A DNA stretch of 64,000 nt from Saussurea involucrata (GCA_033807775.1 CM066314.1:147363429-147427428); one strand, 5' to 3'. Positions 44,965 through 56,600 are shown, counted from the first letter of the stretch. Numbers and translations: made by a program. The notes: generated by a model not told the origin, from the sequence alone.

Positions 44965-45439
44965 CTAGTGCAGAAAGGAAAAGCAGATGTCATGTAATTG
45001 GTGCTAAGTGGTGAAAAGAAAAGCAGATGTCATTTAATTAGAGTGCTAGTGCTGACTGCTGAAAAGAGAAAAGCAGAACACAAGAATAAGGGAATGTTGG
45101 TGGGGGGCTGGGGGCCATGTGTTAGATTGTATAACATTTTCTAGATGTGAAGACGTTACAAAAGGTTCCTGGAACTGCCCCCTCTTTGTATATTGCTTCA
45201 AAATAAACCAAACTAAATAAGTTATCTTCCATATAAAAGTCGTCTTCGATGGCCGATAGTTTTACTATGACATTAACGGTGATATATAGACGGCGTTTAG
45301 AGGGAGGGACCATATCCATACGCTTTGTCAAACCTCAGGGACGATCCATGTAATTTTTTCGAAATAGGGACCAAATCCAAAAAGCAACCAAACATCAGGG
45401 ACCAAATATGTAATTTACTCTTAAAAGAAAGAATAAAAC
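44661..45439. repeat. Spacer with TA microsatellite and tandem duplication
   Basis: (TA)n lies at about 44921-44962. Two copies of 'gaaaagcagatgtcat' with 'taattggtgct/taattagagtgct' (about 44978-45060) form a ~45-bp tandem duplication. 45330-45420 holds 'gggaccaaat ... atgtaatttactc', a piece of the MITE family seen at 50724-52660. No gene. Confidence 0.5.
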
Positions 45440-46473
45440 TGAAATTGGGCATATTCCGTGGCATTTTTGAAGAAATTGGAATGGAATGTTGTCAGTTTTG
45501 ACCAGCTGTTTGGTTGACAGAATTGGAATGAAATCTGTTAAAGGAATTGGAATCTGTCTGTTTGGTTCACAGATTGTAGCTTTGGGATTTGAATGAAATT
45601 TGGGTAAATGACCATTATAACAAACAATACAGATAAATTGATATCAATGTCAATTGTATTTATGAACATAAGTCACATTTTTCTTGTAACATCAACCATC
45701 AAACATCCAGTTACTTAAGCATAGAACCTAAGCAAAAAATCAAACATCAAACATCCATTTAACATCAAACATCAAAAGCTTTTTCCTATAATGCGAAACA
45801 ACTCATTGTATCATAACACAACAACCATTTCCATTCAACACATGAGCAAAAAAGTCAAATTACTTAAGCATAGAACCTAAAAACAATCATTGTAACCCAT
45901 AATAAACACAAAACATCAGATGCTAAAATCGATAGAAAAGTTTCGGTCCAGAAGATAAAATCGAAACACCCACTTACCATATGATAAAATCGAAACAACC
46001 AGTTACCAGTAGATAAAATCGAAAAAACCAGTTACCAGAATGATTAAAAGAGAAATCGAAAACAACCAGTTAAGAGAAATCGAAGAAATCAGAAGATAAA
46101 AAGAGAAATCGAAATGATATGCTAAAATCAAAACAACCAGAAGATATGCTAAAACGAGAGAGGAAGTTGTGCGACGATGGAGAGAAAACGAGGAAGTTGT
46201 GCGACGATGGAGAGAAAACGAGGAACCTGTGCGACGATGGAGAGAAAACGAGAGAGTGAAGATGGCGGCTGATAAAATGTTCAAATTCCATTCCTTTAGA
46301 ATACCATGGTTAAGTGAAGGAATGAAAAATGGCTTGCCAATGGAATTGAATGGAATTTTAAAGATTCCATTCCTTTAAAAACCTTGAACCAAACAATGGA
46401 ATTGAATCTAGTCAAAGGAATTTGAGATTCCAATTCCATCAAATTCCTTCACTTTCTGCGAACCAAACGCCAT
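45440..46473. mobile_element. Non-autonomous DNA element with 'aaccaaacgcc' end, copy 1
   Basis: The right end reads 'ctgcgaaccaaacgcc' and inner parts are rich in gaattggaatgg / ccattccaattcc words in inverted orientation. A related copy lies at 53540-54876. The middle holds three near-identical 30-bp units (gttgtgcgacgatggagaga, about 46166-46255) and 'gataaaatcgaaacaacc' repeats. The left end is uncertain. Superfamily is not assigned; the ends resemble PIF/Harbinger- or hAT-type MITEs. Confidence 0.5.
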
Positions 46474-46917
46474 CTAAAAATCCGAGTAAATTTAAGCCGG
46501 AAATTATGCAGAGTAAACGCGCTATCAAATACAAATAATTTTCCAAAGAGTTTACTAGCAAGGCGTTTACATCAAGTCAACAATGAGATACAATATCAAC
46601 AACCTACTAATCTAAACTAAGATTGCTTGGATTATAAACGGGTGTTGCTATCTCATTTCCAAAAGTGCTCGACTATAGACCACATACGCCGCTACTCTCT
46701 TGCACAAAAATGCTATCCCTCTTCACAACGCTTCCCTCAACCCCGGGAAGCCCCACCGCTAGGAAGGCCTGAAACACAACATTACAAGAAGAAGAAGTGT
46801 TAGACTATAGCCTAGCGAGAACAGTAATTGATAATTGGAAATAATTAATGCAAGTAACAAAATGACATTCCACTTGTTACCAATTAGCCAACCATCAGAA
46901 ACATCACGTTCACTTAT
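46474..46917. other. Unclassified spacer before the minisatellite
   Basis: No ORF of note and no repeat recognised. It includes a relatively GC-rich piece (about 46730-46770, 'ccccgggaagccccaccgct'). Confidence 0.4.
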
Positions 46918-47215
46918 GACATCAACCCAAACCGGGTCTTTAGTCAACCTTAGACATCAACCCAAACCGGATCTTTAGTCCATTAAGGCATCAACCCAAA
47001 CCGGGTCTTTAGCCCTTTGAGACATCAACCCAAACCGGGTCTTTAGTCTAGTGACGTCAATCCAAAACGGATATTTAGTCAACGGAGACATCAATCCAAA
47101 CCGGATCTTTAGTCTAGCGACATCAATCCAAACCGGATCTCTAGTCGAGTGACGTCAATCCAAACATGATCTTTAGTCAAAGAAGCATTAATCCAAACCG
47201 GATATTTAGCCCCTA
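46918..47215. repeat. Minisatellite of ~31-35-bp units
   Basis: About nine units of 'acatcaacccaaaccgggtc' plus 'tttagtc' and a variable tail follow one another (starts near 46919, 46954, 46989, 47022, 47054, 47087, 47120, 47151, 47185). Early units have 'cccaaaccgggt', later ones 'tccaaaccggat', so two subtypes are ordered along the array. No ORF spans it. Confidence 0.88.
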
Positions 47216-47630
47216 ATCCCCCAAAGGGGAAGGTTCAATACCATCAAAATCAATAATGTAATCCCACATAATTTAACTCATTCATAGCATCCTCACAAGT
47301 AACAAGATTCCAAATTCACAGATATCATTTTAAGAAGTTATTTTCACATAGGAAGACCATTAACATCATTCTCTTTCAAGATTACTCTTTGTGTCAAAAC
47401 CCTAGATTTTGACCTAATCTCACTTAAATCCATAAAACTGAAGGAGATGTATTCATACTCAATAACACACCAATACAACATCAAATAATGTAATTTCACC
47501 TCTTGTCATCATCTTTGACAAATTCAAACCCTAAACTTTCCATAATTGGAAAGTTAGGTCATCTATCACAAATCCAAGAAATAGTAAGTAAATAGAAGTA
47601 AATACCAAGAGAAACTTAAACAATCAAACA
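47216..47630. other. Unclassified sequence between minisatellite and LTR
   Basis: Non-coding, moderately AT-rich, and I recognise nothing in it. Confidence 0.4.
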
Positions 47631-50446
47631 TGTAATACACGGGTAAGTTAGTTGTTTATTTATTTATTTATTTATTTGTTTTACGTTTATTAGTTTAGGG
47701 TAAGTTTGGGTTGGTTTTGCAATCTTAAGGTGTTACTGTCATTTTAGAATAAGTCGAGCCCTTATTGGCAATTTTGGTTTAGTATTTAAGGATTCCACCT
47801 CCTATGTTGTTCATAAGTCGGTTTCCAGAGTCTTGTGGTGTGTGTGTGCTAAGCTGAGAGAAAGCAGTGAGAAGATTCGATTGATTTGAGTTCGGGTATT
47901 TGAATTCCAGGTATATCTCTTTTCATTTTGTGTTTATGATCGATAATATTAGATTTCTATCGGTTTAGAACTCAGTAATTCTTGTTTCTGAGTTGGTGGA
48001 AATCGAGTTTGGGGTCTAACCATTCGTCCGGATTTCTAAGTGTCCAGATTCGAATGTTTTCCGAATAGAGTATTACCCGGATTTCAAGAGTTTTTCGGAT
48101 GGAGTTTTTCGGATAAGACTTTCCGGATGGGAATTATCTGGATGCGGTTTCCGGATAAGTTCCCGGAATTGGGTTTTCCGGATTTGGATTCCGGATAAGG
48201 GTTCCAGATAAAGGTTTTCTGGATAAGTTATTCGGGTGAGTTATCCGGATAAGTTCCCGCCTTCCCGGATTACATAGCGGGACCCCCGTGCTAAGTCGTC
48301 GAAGAGGGACATTTGTGGGTAAGGGTATGATAGACTTATTTAGGATTCTTAGCCTGTCATTGTATTATGTGGTAATTAGTTATATGTATTTTATGTAAAT
48401 CAGATTCGGTGGAGTTTGTTGAAAAGTAAATCCCCATTATTTTCAAAGAGAAGGTGATAATTGCGTTATTTCTTTCAGGTGAGTTTTACTTTAACCATTT
48501 TCAAACTGGAATACATATATATAATAATACGCCAAGGGGTATATCATGGCGGCAAGGCCTAAATCTAGATTTAGCCTAAATCTAGAAAAGTGAGTTCAAG
48601 TTGATTTGTGAAAACGTTGTACATGCCAAAAACTTCCATTTTAGAGTATTTATGTGTTTTACATGGTTATTATCAAATGTTGGAATCTTTAATAAGTTTT
48701 TCTCTTTGAAATGATAAGATTTTACAAACCTTGTGAAACACCCATATTTTGGGATTTTGGGTACTTTGACAAATAAATCGCAAATGTATGTATTTTGATG
48801 GTTTATCTTATACATGGAGATAAATTGGTAAAAATGCATTTTTAACGTATGTTTTGGAAATATGCATAGAGTATGTTATGGAACGTTTTGAATGTGTAAA
48901 TGGTGTGAGTTCCTCTGGAAAAATGGTTTTTCCCAACCTTATGTTGTGTTTTGGGTTATTCATGTATTTAGAGCATGTGTTTGCATAAACGTGAGTTGCT
49001 TACGTTTTATTGCATTTTATGACTTTTAACAAATGGTCATTTGATTGGTTAAGCTTATGGCTCTGTTTTTTACTCTGTTAGGTCTTGGGGATATTTGTCC
49101 GATTTTGATAGCTCAATGTGGAGTTTTGGTTATGATTTGCATTTATTGCATCTTATTTGAGAATTACATATTTTGAATGCGCTAAGTTCATTCATTTGAA
49201 GTCGTGTAATGTTTTAGACTGTAATGCAATGGATCCATAGGCATAGGAGTCAGTTTGAGTGTGATAAATATCCCCGTAATGTAACTTGAAATAGACATGG
49301 GGTCTTATGGGAGTAAGATGTGGGCTCTTTTGAGTTGGCATCGTCCATTGACCAATATATGCAATTTCTTGTGAACGAGCTTAAATAGGATGTTTGAAAA
49401 ATTCCAAGGTACAGACCTAGAGGGATTGAACTTGATGAATGCATGAAAATTCTGAGGTACAGACCTAAAGGGGTTGAACTTGATGATTATCCAAGCAATA
49501 GACATAGAGGTGTTGAGCTTGTTGATTTGTTAACTATAGACCCAGAGGGGTTGATGTTAACGAATGTGTAATCCTTAAGTGACGCTCATATAACATAGAT
49601 ATGTGGCCTACTTTTGTGTTGTGTCACGATCAATGGAATCGGGTCTCCCCCGTCACCGAATGGTGGATTTTGGGTATATTCTTTGGAAACGAAGATTATC
49701 CACGATTTGACATTTCCGATGTTGTCTATTGTTTATATTGGTTATTTTGGGGTATCGAGTATTATCCATGTTTTCGATGGCGTTTTGTGTACGGATTTCT
49801 ATCCATGAATTGCGGTTTGAATATTACATCTTATCCGTGTTTTCAGATATTTTGGATAATAGAGTTTTATCCACATCTTCATTATTTGAGAATTTAATCA
49901 TTATTCACATTTGGGTGAGTTTTGAGTTTGAGTTTATGTTTCAAATGAATGTTTTATATTGGGATTTCATCACAAAAGAAATTGTGTGTTGTGGAAAATG
50001 TGTTGTTTTCATATTGAATGTATGTCATTTTAGAAATCGTTGTTTAAATTGCATCCTTTCAGTTTAAGGACTTATATAATTACAATGAAAACTCTTGAAC
50101 GCATTAGGCGTTAGCCTAACCTTTTTGTTTGTCGGCATGTGCATCAGGGTTGGGGAATGGTACTAGCGACAATGTGAAGAGATATATGCTAGTTAGATAC
50201 ACAAGAAGAAAGTAGCTATTGGATGAAGTCTTCCGCACTTTGAGAATAACAACTTGTATGGGTTTAGTAACATCCGGCCTTATTTAGTCTTTGTATAAGA
50301 CTTGAGTTCATAATTATTTAGGTTAAACTTAGAATTTAACTTGAGGTATTTCCAAGTATTAATTTGTAGAAGGGATTTTAACGTTTATATGATGTAATAT
50401 CGAGAATTTTTAAGTTAATTGCTCATTTCAAATTTAAGGTTGTTAC
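47631..50446 (+). mobile_element. Solo LTR, family L (about 2.8 kb)
   Basis: It starts TGTAATACACGGG and ends near TGTTAC at 50446, matching the family terminus TGTTACA at 1225. A TATA-like TATTTAA lies at 47783-47789, followed by a plausible transcription start and leader. The 3' third aligns with 1-1225. No internal region or second LTR is adjacent, so it is likely a solo LTR. I could not identify a 5-bp target duplication. Confidence 0.6.
48045..48270. repeat. CCGGATAAG / TTCCGGAT motif cluster in solo LTR
   Basis: About a dozen words of the type ttccggat, ccggataag and ccggatttgg recur every 15-25 bases downstream of the TATA-like box. CpG-containing and regularly spaced, they give this part of the LTR a satellite-like structure. 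No ORF. Confidence 0.7.
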
Positions 50447-50723
50447 TTATATAATTTGTTTTATAAATTATTTATAGAGTTTGAAATTCAATTCCTTCTA
50501 ATTTCAAATCTTTTCACGCTAACCATTCCATCAAACCAAAGAAAGCAATTATTTATGTAATATTCTCTTCCTGCATTTCTGAAAGCTGATGTAGAAGAAC
50601 ATTAAAAAAGAATGACAAAGCATGTGAGAAGCTTATATGCCGCCATTTTCCATGTCAAATCTTGCAATAACATATCCATAAACCCTAAATTTTACAAATT
50701 CTCTACCTTAATATTTATTTCTA

Positions 50724-50965
50724 GAGTAAACTGCAATTTTGGTCCCTGTGGTATGTTGTTTGTCTCACATTTGGTCCCCAGAAAATTTTTATTGCAAGAA
50801 AAACCATGTGGTATGCAAAAGTGTTCGGCTTTGGTCCCTCAGGACTAACACCGTTAGGTTGCCTCTGTTAAAGCCCCTCATGTGCAAGTCACATGAGGGC
50901 ATTTTAGTCTTTTTACTTTATTTTTTTTTGTTTTTCACTAAAGACAAAAATAAAAAACCACAGGG
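50724..50965 (+). mobile_element. 'ggtccctgtggt' MITE, copy 1
   Basis: It begins GAGTAAACTGCAATTTTGGT and ends 'aaaccacaggggcc', so the ends are inverted copies of each other. The body contains 'aacaccgttaggttgcctct' and the inner palindrome 'cctcatgtgcaagtcacatgagg'. Copy 2 at 51778-51975 is inverted. Confidence 0.65.
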
Positions 50966-51777
50966 GCCATCATCATCATCATCCATCATAATTTTTTTTT
51001 CACATATCATCATCATCTATCATCATCCCCAAACACATCAGTAACCTAAACAAATGAAGAATTTATCTAAGTATTCTACATCTTCCAAATTTAAACCTTG
51101 AAAATTTTGGAAGTAAGAAACACAACCTCTCACTCTCGACTGTCGACCACAACCGCCGGCGACCATCCCTCGTTGCCACAACCCCAGGTTCGATTGCTAC
51201 CCCTCACGACTTTCAGCAGCAATTTCTTGACCACAGCAGCGCCGCCCACAACCGCCACCATCGTTGATTTCTGCCATCCACAACTGCCGGCGCCCATCGA
51301 CGATCGCCACTCACATCCTCTTCCACTCTCGTATCTCCCTCTCTCGCTATCTCTCGACCTACACAACCTCACACACACACTCACGTTTTTTTGTCTTTAC
51401 CCTTCGATTTTAACAGACCCAACAGCCTTGATTTCGGGTTTCACCCATAAAAATCAACAAACAATTCCTCTAAAAACCTTCAGATCTGAAAATGGAAAAA
51501 TAAAGTTGGAGGAATTGCAGAGAGAGAAATCGACGAGAGAAGAGAGAGTGTGGAGAAGAGGGGCGACGGCGGCGGAATGGGTGGTGGGATTGGTCGCTGG
51601 CGGCTTCTCCGGCTGGGGAACTCGCCTGAGGGGGGAGGTCAGCGTCCCTTCCTCGACGTCTTATGGTTTGCGATATATAGAGATCGTCCCTGTGTTTGGT
51701 TACTCTATATATACACTATATAAATATATACATATATAACTAATATATTATAATATTAAATATAATATAGTATATAT
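50966..51777. other. GC-rich segment with a low-complexity ORF, between MITEs
   Basis: An open frame at 51098-51739 (+) encodes a Pro/Thr/Ser/Leu-rich 213-residue sequence without any recognisable domain; compositional bias alone could keep it open. The segment starts with a CAT repeat (50967-51025) and is more GC-rich than its surroundings, so it could be captured gene sequence (UTR or exon). I assign no function. Confidence 0.3.
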
Positions 51778-51975
51778 TAATTGCAATTTGGTCCCTGTGG
51801 TTTTTGTCTTTAGTGAAAAACGAAAAGATAAAGTAAAATGACTAAAATGCCCTCATGTGACTTGCACATGAGGGGCTTTAACAGAGACAACCTAACGGTG
51901 TTAGTCCCGAGGGACCAAAACCGAGCACTTTTGCATACCACATGGTTTTTCTTGCAATAAAAGATGTTACGACAT
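51778..51975 (-). mobile_element. 'ggtccctgtggt' MITE, copy 2 (inverted)
   Basis: 'aattgcaatttggtccctgt' at 51779 onwards is the complement of the inner end of copy 1, and 'aaccacagggaccaaa' type ends recur. The shared core 'cctcatgtgacttgcacatg' identifies the family. The pair forms a long inverted repeat around 51000-51777. Confidence 0.65.
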
Positions 51976-52038
51976 TTTCCTAATCTAATGTAGCAAATAA
52001 ACTACAACACCGATCCAGGTTATAAGCATCAAAAACTT

Positions 52039-52345
52039 TCATTTTCGGGCTTCATATTCAAGATTTGAATTTTTGGCTTCAAGTTGGTTCTTCTTCTTTA
52101 ATAGCCCAGGTATAATCTCCATTGAACGATAACACATTGGAGGGTCAAACCATTTTATGAATCCACAACTTCTTTCCTGCAAACACAGTAAAAATTAGGG
52201 CAAACTTAGTAAAAATTAGGGCAAACTCAGATTAAAAACAAACCTCGTTTGAACAAGCGTAGAATCGTCGTCCTGGATTTCTAGATGTCCATGATGTGCG
52301 TGTGATTGGTATTGAGCCGCACCTGCATCTTGGTGGAGTAGCCAT
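52039..52345 (-). CDS. Small GRF-type zinc-finger protein, two exons
   Basis: Exon 1 (52345-52244) starts MATPPRCRCGSIPITRTSWT and continues NPGRRFYACSNE; exon 2 (52176-52039) continues ERSCGFIKWFDPPMC and ends in a helical tail KKKNQLEAKNSNLEYEARK. The exons join in frame across GAG|GTTTGT and TTTGCAG|GA splice sites, giving 79 residues. Cys7, Cys9, Cys32 and Cys38 with W43 form the GRF zinc finger (CxCG ... NPGRRFYxC ... CGFxxW). Plants have many such short proteins of the uncharacterised At4g04775 type, often tied to transposons; GRF domains bind single-stranded nucleic acid in some proteins. Function here is unknown. No stop or frameshift is seen. Confidence 0.75.
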
Positions 52346-52419
52346 GGCGTGAAGAAAGAAGGAAGAAGAAGATGAAGAAAGCGGGAAGAAGAAGGAATAA
52401 TAAGAAGAAAATAAAATCA

Positions 52420-52660
52420 ATGTAAAGGGACCAAACACGTTATAACGGTACAATTTAAAAAAACACTTGAAATGACATATTTTCCCATCATGTGCCGTGC
52501 ACATGGGTGGTTTAACGGAGCAATTTTGGACGGCGTTCATTTTAGGGACCAAACACATTATAAAATGGAAACCACAAGGATGCAGAGAGTAATTATTTCA
52601 TTTTAGGGACCTAGAGTGTTAAAACCACTATACCACGGGGACCAAATATGTAATTTACTC
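52420..52660. mobile_element. Diverged 'gggaccaaa' MITE end with TIR partner to 50724
   Basis: The right end 'aaatatgtaatttactc' at 52644-52660 is the inverted counterpart of GAGTAAACTGCAATTTTGG at 50724. 'gggaccaaacac' occurs three times and the inner palindrome 'catgtgccgtgcacatggg' parallels the core of copies 1 and 2. Possibly 50724-52660 is one composite element; no target duplication could be confirmed. Confidence 0.5.
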
Positions 52661-53002
52661 AATTTAATATTATTACCCGGTTAACGAACCCAACCCACAA
52701 TTTACTTAAACCGCCCAACCAACCCTAACCAAAACCCTCAACCCCGTCTGATGCCAACGTTCTTCAAGAAGCTACGCAAAACTGTACCGATCACATTTTC
52801 CCATTCTTTCCGACTCCAATCGCAATCAACTTCAACTTCAACTCAGTTTTGATTTCCAGTCGGAGCAATCGCCAATTTCTCTCACTTTTCTGACCCAACT
52901 TTGGTAGTTTTCTTCATCTGTACATTCGATTTAAATATAGTAGAAAAAGGGAATGATACGTGTTTATGTCATTGTGTGGATAATGTGATATGTGCGTACG
53001 TA
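52661..53002. other. Spacer, possible gene-leader remnant
   Basis: A C-rich start (caaccaaccctaaccaaaac) and pyrimidine-rich text (about 52790-52920) would suit a 5' UTR of a plant gene, but no ORF follows. Nothing firm can be called. Confidence 0.3.
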
Positions 53003-53283
53003 AGCCTATTTACCTCTTAATAGTTCCATTAAGAGGCAACCTCTGAATCGTTAAGAGGTTAATCTTGTTTGGCAAAAAAAAGTCTGCATTTTAATGGTTG
53101 TACAACCTTCTGAATGATTTTGTATCTTGGGTCTCTCTAACCATTCAAAGCCCTAATTTCATTCTTAACAATTACCAAATAACCATATTTTATTTTGCAC
53201 TATATTATAAGAGTCACTTAATCATTCTGACCACTTAATCATTATGCACCAAAACCAAACCATTCAGCAACTGCCAAACAGCC
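53003..53283 (-). mobile_element. hAT-like MITE, copy 2
   Basis: It is in reverse orientation to 40705-40981 and aligns end to end: 'ggcaactgctgaatgg'-type text appears as its complement at 53262-53283, and 'aatagttccattaagaggca' matches the other end. Differences are scattered substitutions. It holds no ORF. Confidence 0.65.
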
Positions 53284-53754
53284 CATGAGTCGTTAGTATC
53301 TAAAAATGTGGTTTTCAGTATTTTGTTTGATTTGAGATGTTAGGATATTGTTGATTTCGTTTGTCTGTTTGCTAGTTTGGAACTGATTATTTGATTGTTT
53401 GCGTGGATCGTGTAAATAAATTGATATAGAGAACAGGGTAAACTATATGTCAAAATTAAAGATAGAAGAATGTCGAACTAATTGAACTTCATAAGATCTA
53501 TCATCAACAAAATTATGTTGGTAGGGGGGTTATTTTCGCAGGATTCCGACAGAATTGGAATGATCAATTCCATTGACCAAATTCCGTTCAAGCGTTTGGT
53601 TACCTATGGAATGGAATTGAATTCCACACATTCCACCATTCGTGGATTTGGTCATTCCATCACAAATGAGAAGGAATTCAATTCCATTCCACTCTATTTT
53701 CTCAAAACAACAAAACTATCCCCATCTTCCCTACTTAATTTAGCCAGACCCATA

Positions 53755-54030
53755 TGAACCATCGTGGCCGTTCTGAATCACCGTCGTCCACCACCCTCGA
53801 CCACCCTGTTCTGAACCACCGTCGACCACCACCCCATCTGAACCACCGCCGACCACCGACCTGAACCACCGCCGACCACCACTATTCTGAGCCACCACCA
53901 ACCACCACCGTTTTGAGCCACCACCGATCCGAACCACTGCCGACCACCCCCATTCTGAGCCCGCCGACCACCACCGTTCTGAACCACCATTGGCCACCGT
54001 CGACCATCACTGTTCTGATCCATCACCGGT
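53755..54030. repeat. Tandem 'gaaccaccgccgaccaccac' array
   Basis: About ten degenerate units of 'ctgaaccaccgccgaccac' occur here, interspersed with 'gttctgagccaccaccg'. The ORFs on the minus strand (Gly/Trp/Ser-rich) follow from the repeat and are not believed. Confidence 0.8.
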
Positions 54031-54149
54031 GGTTTAGATTCCAAAAGGGTATTTTGGTCTTTTTTTAGTAACCGTGGGTTTCCGGGCCAGCTTACGCGCA
54101 CCGACTAATCCCCGGGCGACCACGAATGTCCTGGAGTCATCTCAGGCAA

Positions 54150-54259
54150 GGTTCTAATTGGCGTGAGGCGTGGCGTGGCGGCGAGGCCAAGCCTCAAGCC
54201 TTAGGAGCCATGGCGTTTATCAAGGCGTGACTTATGGCGGCAAATCTCTATATCATATA

Positions 54260-54308
<49 letters not shown>

Positions 54309-54540
54309 ATATGTTTTGTACTATTAATCGATGAGTCAATGATAATAAACAAGTTAAATTAGGTTATATATTAAAAACTAGCAAATAAGACATTAAAAAC
54401 ATGAAGAAAAATCAAATATCGCGTTACAAAAGACCGCACATTAGGCCATGTCGTGCCACATGCATAACGTGGCGTGAGACACAAGCCTTGAGCCACGGCG
54501 CGCCATGGCGGCTGTCGCGGCGAGCCTTTTAGAATAGTGA
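54150..54540. repeat. GC-rich inverted repeat with TA microsatellite core
   Basis: 'gaggcgtggcgtggcggcga' on the left and 'catggcggctgtcgcggcga' with 'cgtggcgtgagacacaagcc' on the right flank a (TA)n tract (54256-54303). A related scrap 'catggcggcaaggcc' occurs at 48545. Probably a MITE; ends are not resolved. Confidence 0.45.
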
Positions 54541-54665
54541 TCGCTGGTGAACCTCCATGGCCACAAGGGCTTTGGCAGTTCCTGGATTAGAACCCTGGGT
54601 AGATGAGCTTCCACTACATCCCCTAAGGGCTTTACAAGTACACCACAACCCAAGTGGTTTATTTT
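54541..54665 (-). repeat. Possible tRNA-derived SINE fragment
   Basis: On the minus strand ggttctaatcc (54583-54593) is one base off a polymerase III B box (GGTTCGAATCC), with 'gggttgtggtgtacttgta' at A-box distance upstream. No poly-A tail or target duplication is visible. Low confidence. Confidence 0.3.
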
Positions 54666-54973
54666 GGTCATTTACTAACATTTAATTCAAATTCCAAAGC
54701 TAAAGTATGTGAATCAAACAGAAAAAATCAAATTCTTTTAACAAATTCCATTCCAATGTATGTCAACCAAACAGGTGGTCAAACCTGATAACATTCCATT
54801 CCAATTCCTTCAAAGTCAAATTCCTTTAACAGATTCCATTCCATCAAAAAAACATTCTGCGAACCAAACGCCCCTCAAATGTCCATGAAAGGCATGTGTT
54901 AGTTAATGTGGTGCCAACATCTGGGAAAACAAGAGAAGGATAAAGCTTTTTCAACTCTAAAACTTTGCATACT

Positions 54974-56576
54974 TGATAACTCTATTTTTAGAGTTATTAT
55001 TTCCTTTTATTTTTATTTTCTTTTGTCAAATTTTAGCCATTTTACTTCTCAAATCACCCATTCTTGGTAATATTCCTAAAAATGAGCAAAAAGAGTGTAC
55101 CACAGTTTTTATAAACCATTTGGTAGAATTTTGCTGCACTTTCGCGAAAATTCTGCAGTGACTTGCGGAGTGCCCACTTCGGATCCCACTGGCGAACCAA
55201 GAAGAAGACAAATGAAATTCATATCTTAGCTTGGAAGTAAGTCCTGGAGAATAGAAGAGTTGGTGGCAGCAGAGGCATGGGATAAAAAGTACAAGCATGT
55301 TCCCTTAGATATGGCAAGATGAATTGTTTAATAACACCCATGGTACTTTAAGTGGACTTTTTGGAAAAGGTGAAGGGACCTTGGGGTAAAAGAGCTACAA
55401 ACTTGTGGATAGAAGAGTTACTCATGGAAGCTGAATTTTATGTCTTCTATTTTCAGTCCTTAGTCTCTAGACTTTACCCATCTTTTGTTGGTCCAACTTT
55501 TCCTCTTAGTATATAAAGAGGTGTTGGGTGTCATTTAATTCATATCTCCATCTACCACATTTAGTGCAAGCTTAGTTGTAGTTGTTAGCTCTATAATTTA
55601 CTGCAGTAGTTCTTTAATTTTCTACATTTTAATTCCTTAGTGTAATCGTTAATTTCAAGTCATTAGTGGCAGTGCTGTACTCTCGGTCCCCACTGCAGTT
55701 TTAATCGAAGTCACTTTCAGTTTACTTATGTGTAACTTCTCATCTTTTGTTTTCTTTACTTCGGTAATTATGGGCTAAGCATCCTTTGGGATGTAGGAAA
55801 GAGAAGTACCTGGATTTTATGGAAAATGCTTGAGTAATCTTTATACTTGGAATAATTATTGTTTTGGTCATTCACTCTCGATTATTGCCCAATGATGCAA
55901 ACAAGCCGATCACTTGTAAGGATCTAAAGTCTAGTTCTCAACTCAGAAATGAGTAGAACGTAGTGACACGAGCTTGGATGATGCTATGGAATTCGAAAGA
56001 ATTCTTATGACACTTGCAAAAGTGAGGTCGGCACAGTGAGCTAATCTAAACCCACTGGAGTAGTAGGCAAGCTAGTTTGTGTATTTAAAAACACGTAGAG
56101 TATTTGTCTCTACACATTCCATCGAGGCCTGAAAAGGTCCAATTTGAGATTACCATTGACAAAACAGTAAGTACTAAGAGTATGGGATTTTTACTTAAAG
56201 GTGTGAGTATTTTGTAACCAGGCTTTTCTAGCGAGAATACCCACCTCAAGTACAAGGATCACTTTTGGGATCAGGTATTTAATATAAAATCTAGGGAAAA
56301 TCTAACATACATTCCTTCTTTTAAATCTTAAGTAAAATCATTAAAGTAGCATCTCACCAAACAAACCAAACTATTGCTTCTTCTGTAACTAAAACTTGTA
56401 AAAGGAAGCTCATGAAAACCGTATTGTCTTGATTGCCCAGTCCCTGTGGATACGATTCTGGTATTTTACCAACTATTACTTGCTGTGACGATCATAGTGG
56501 CCAGTGTACACTTGCGCTTCCCACTGTGGACAGTTTGCATCCCACTGCGAATAAATCACATATTTCGCACATACCA
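54974..56576 (+). repeat. 5' LTR of gypsy element D copy 1
   Basis: The LTR is 1,603 bp from TGATAACTCTATTTTTAGAG (itself a short hairpin) to GCACATACCA. The TATA box TATATAAA is at 55510-55517. The family words cccactgtg and cccactgcg cluster near its 3' end (56519-56548). It matches the complement of 60090-61682 throughout. Confidence 0.88.
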
Positions 56577-56582
56577 AGTTTT

Positions 56583-56600
56583 TGGCGCCATTGCCGGGGA
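56583..56600 (+). promoter_or_regulatory. Primer-binding site of element D
   Basis: TGGCGCCATTGCCGGGGA lies six bases after the LTR end. It is the Athila/Tat-type PBS (TGGCGCCGTTGCCGGGGA), which I recall as complementary to tRNA-Asp, with one substitution (G to A). Confidence 0.88.

Larger units (their letters stand above)
53540..54876. mobile_element. Non-autonomous DNA element with 'aaccaaacgcc' end, copy 2
   Basis: The right end 'ctgcgaaccaaacgcccctc' (54858-54876) matches copy 1, and the left side has 'agcgtttggtta' (53591-53602) and gaattggaatg words. Other material lies inside: a CGACCACCAC array (53755-54030), a CG-rich inverted segment (54150-54540) and a SINE-like piece (54541-54665). 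So this copy was itself a target for insertions. Confidence 0.5.

Noticed and set aside
46003..46291. Ser/Phe/His-rich ORFs at 46003-46291
   Set aside because: Produced by three copies of a 30-bp repeat inside a non-autonomous DNA element.
51098..51739. 213-codon ORF as a host gene
   Set aside because: No domain, strong compositional bias, no splice or promoter evidence; left as an unassigned segment.
53740..54101. Gly/Trp/Ser-rich minus-strand ORFs
   Set aside because: Repeat-derived from the CGACCACCAC array, with no independent evidence.
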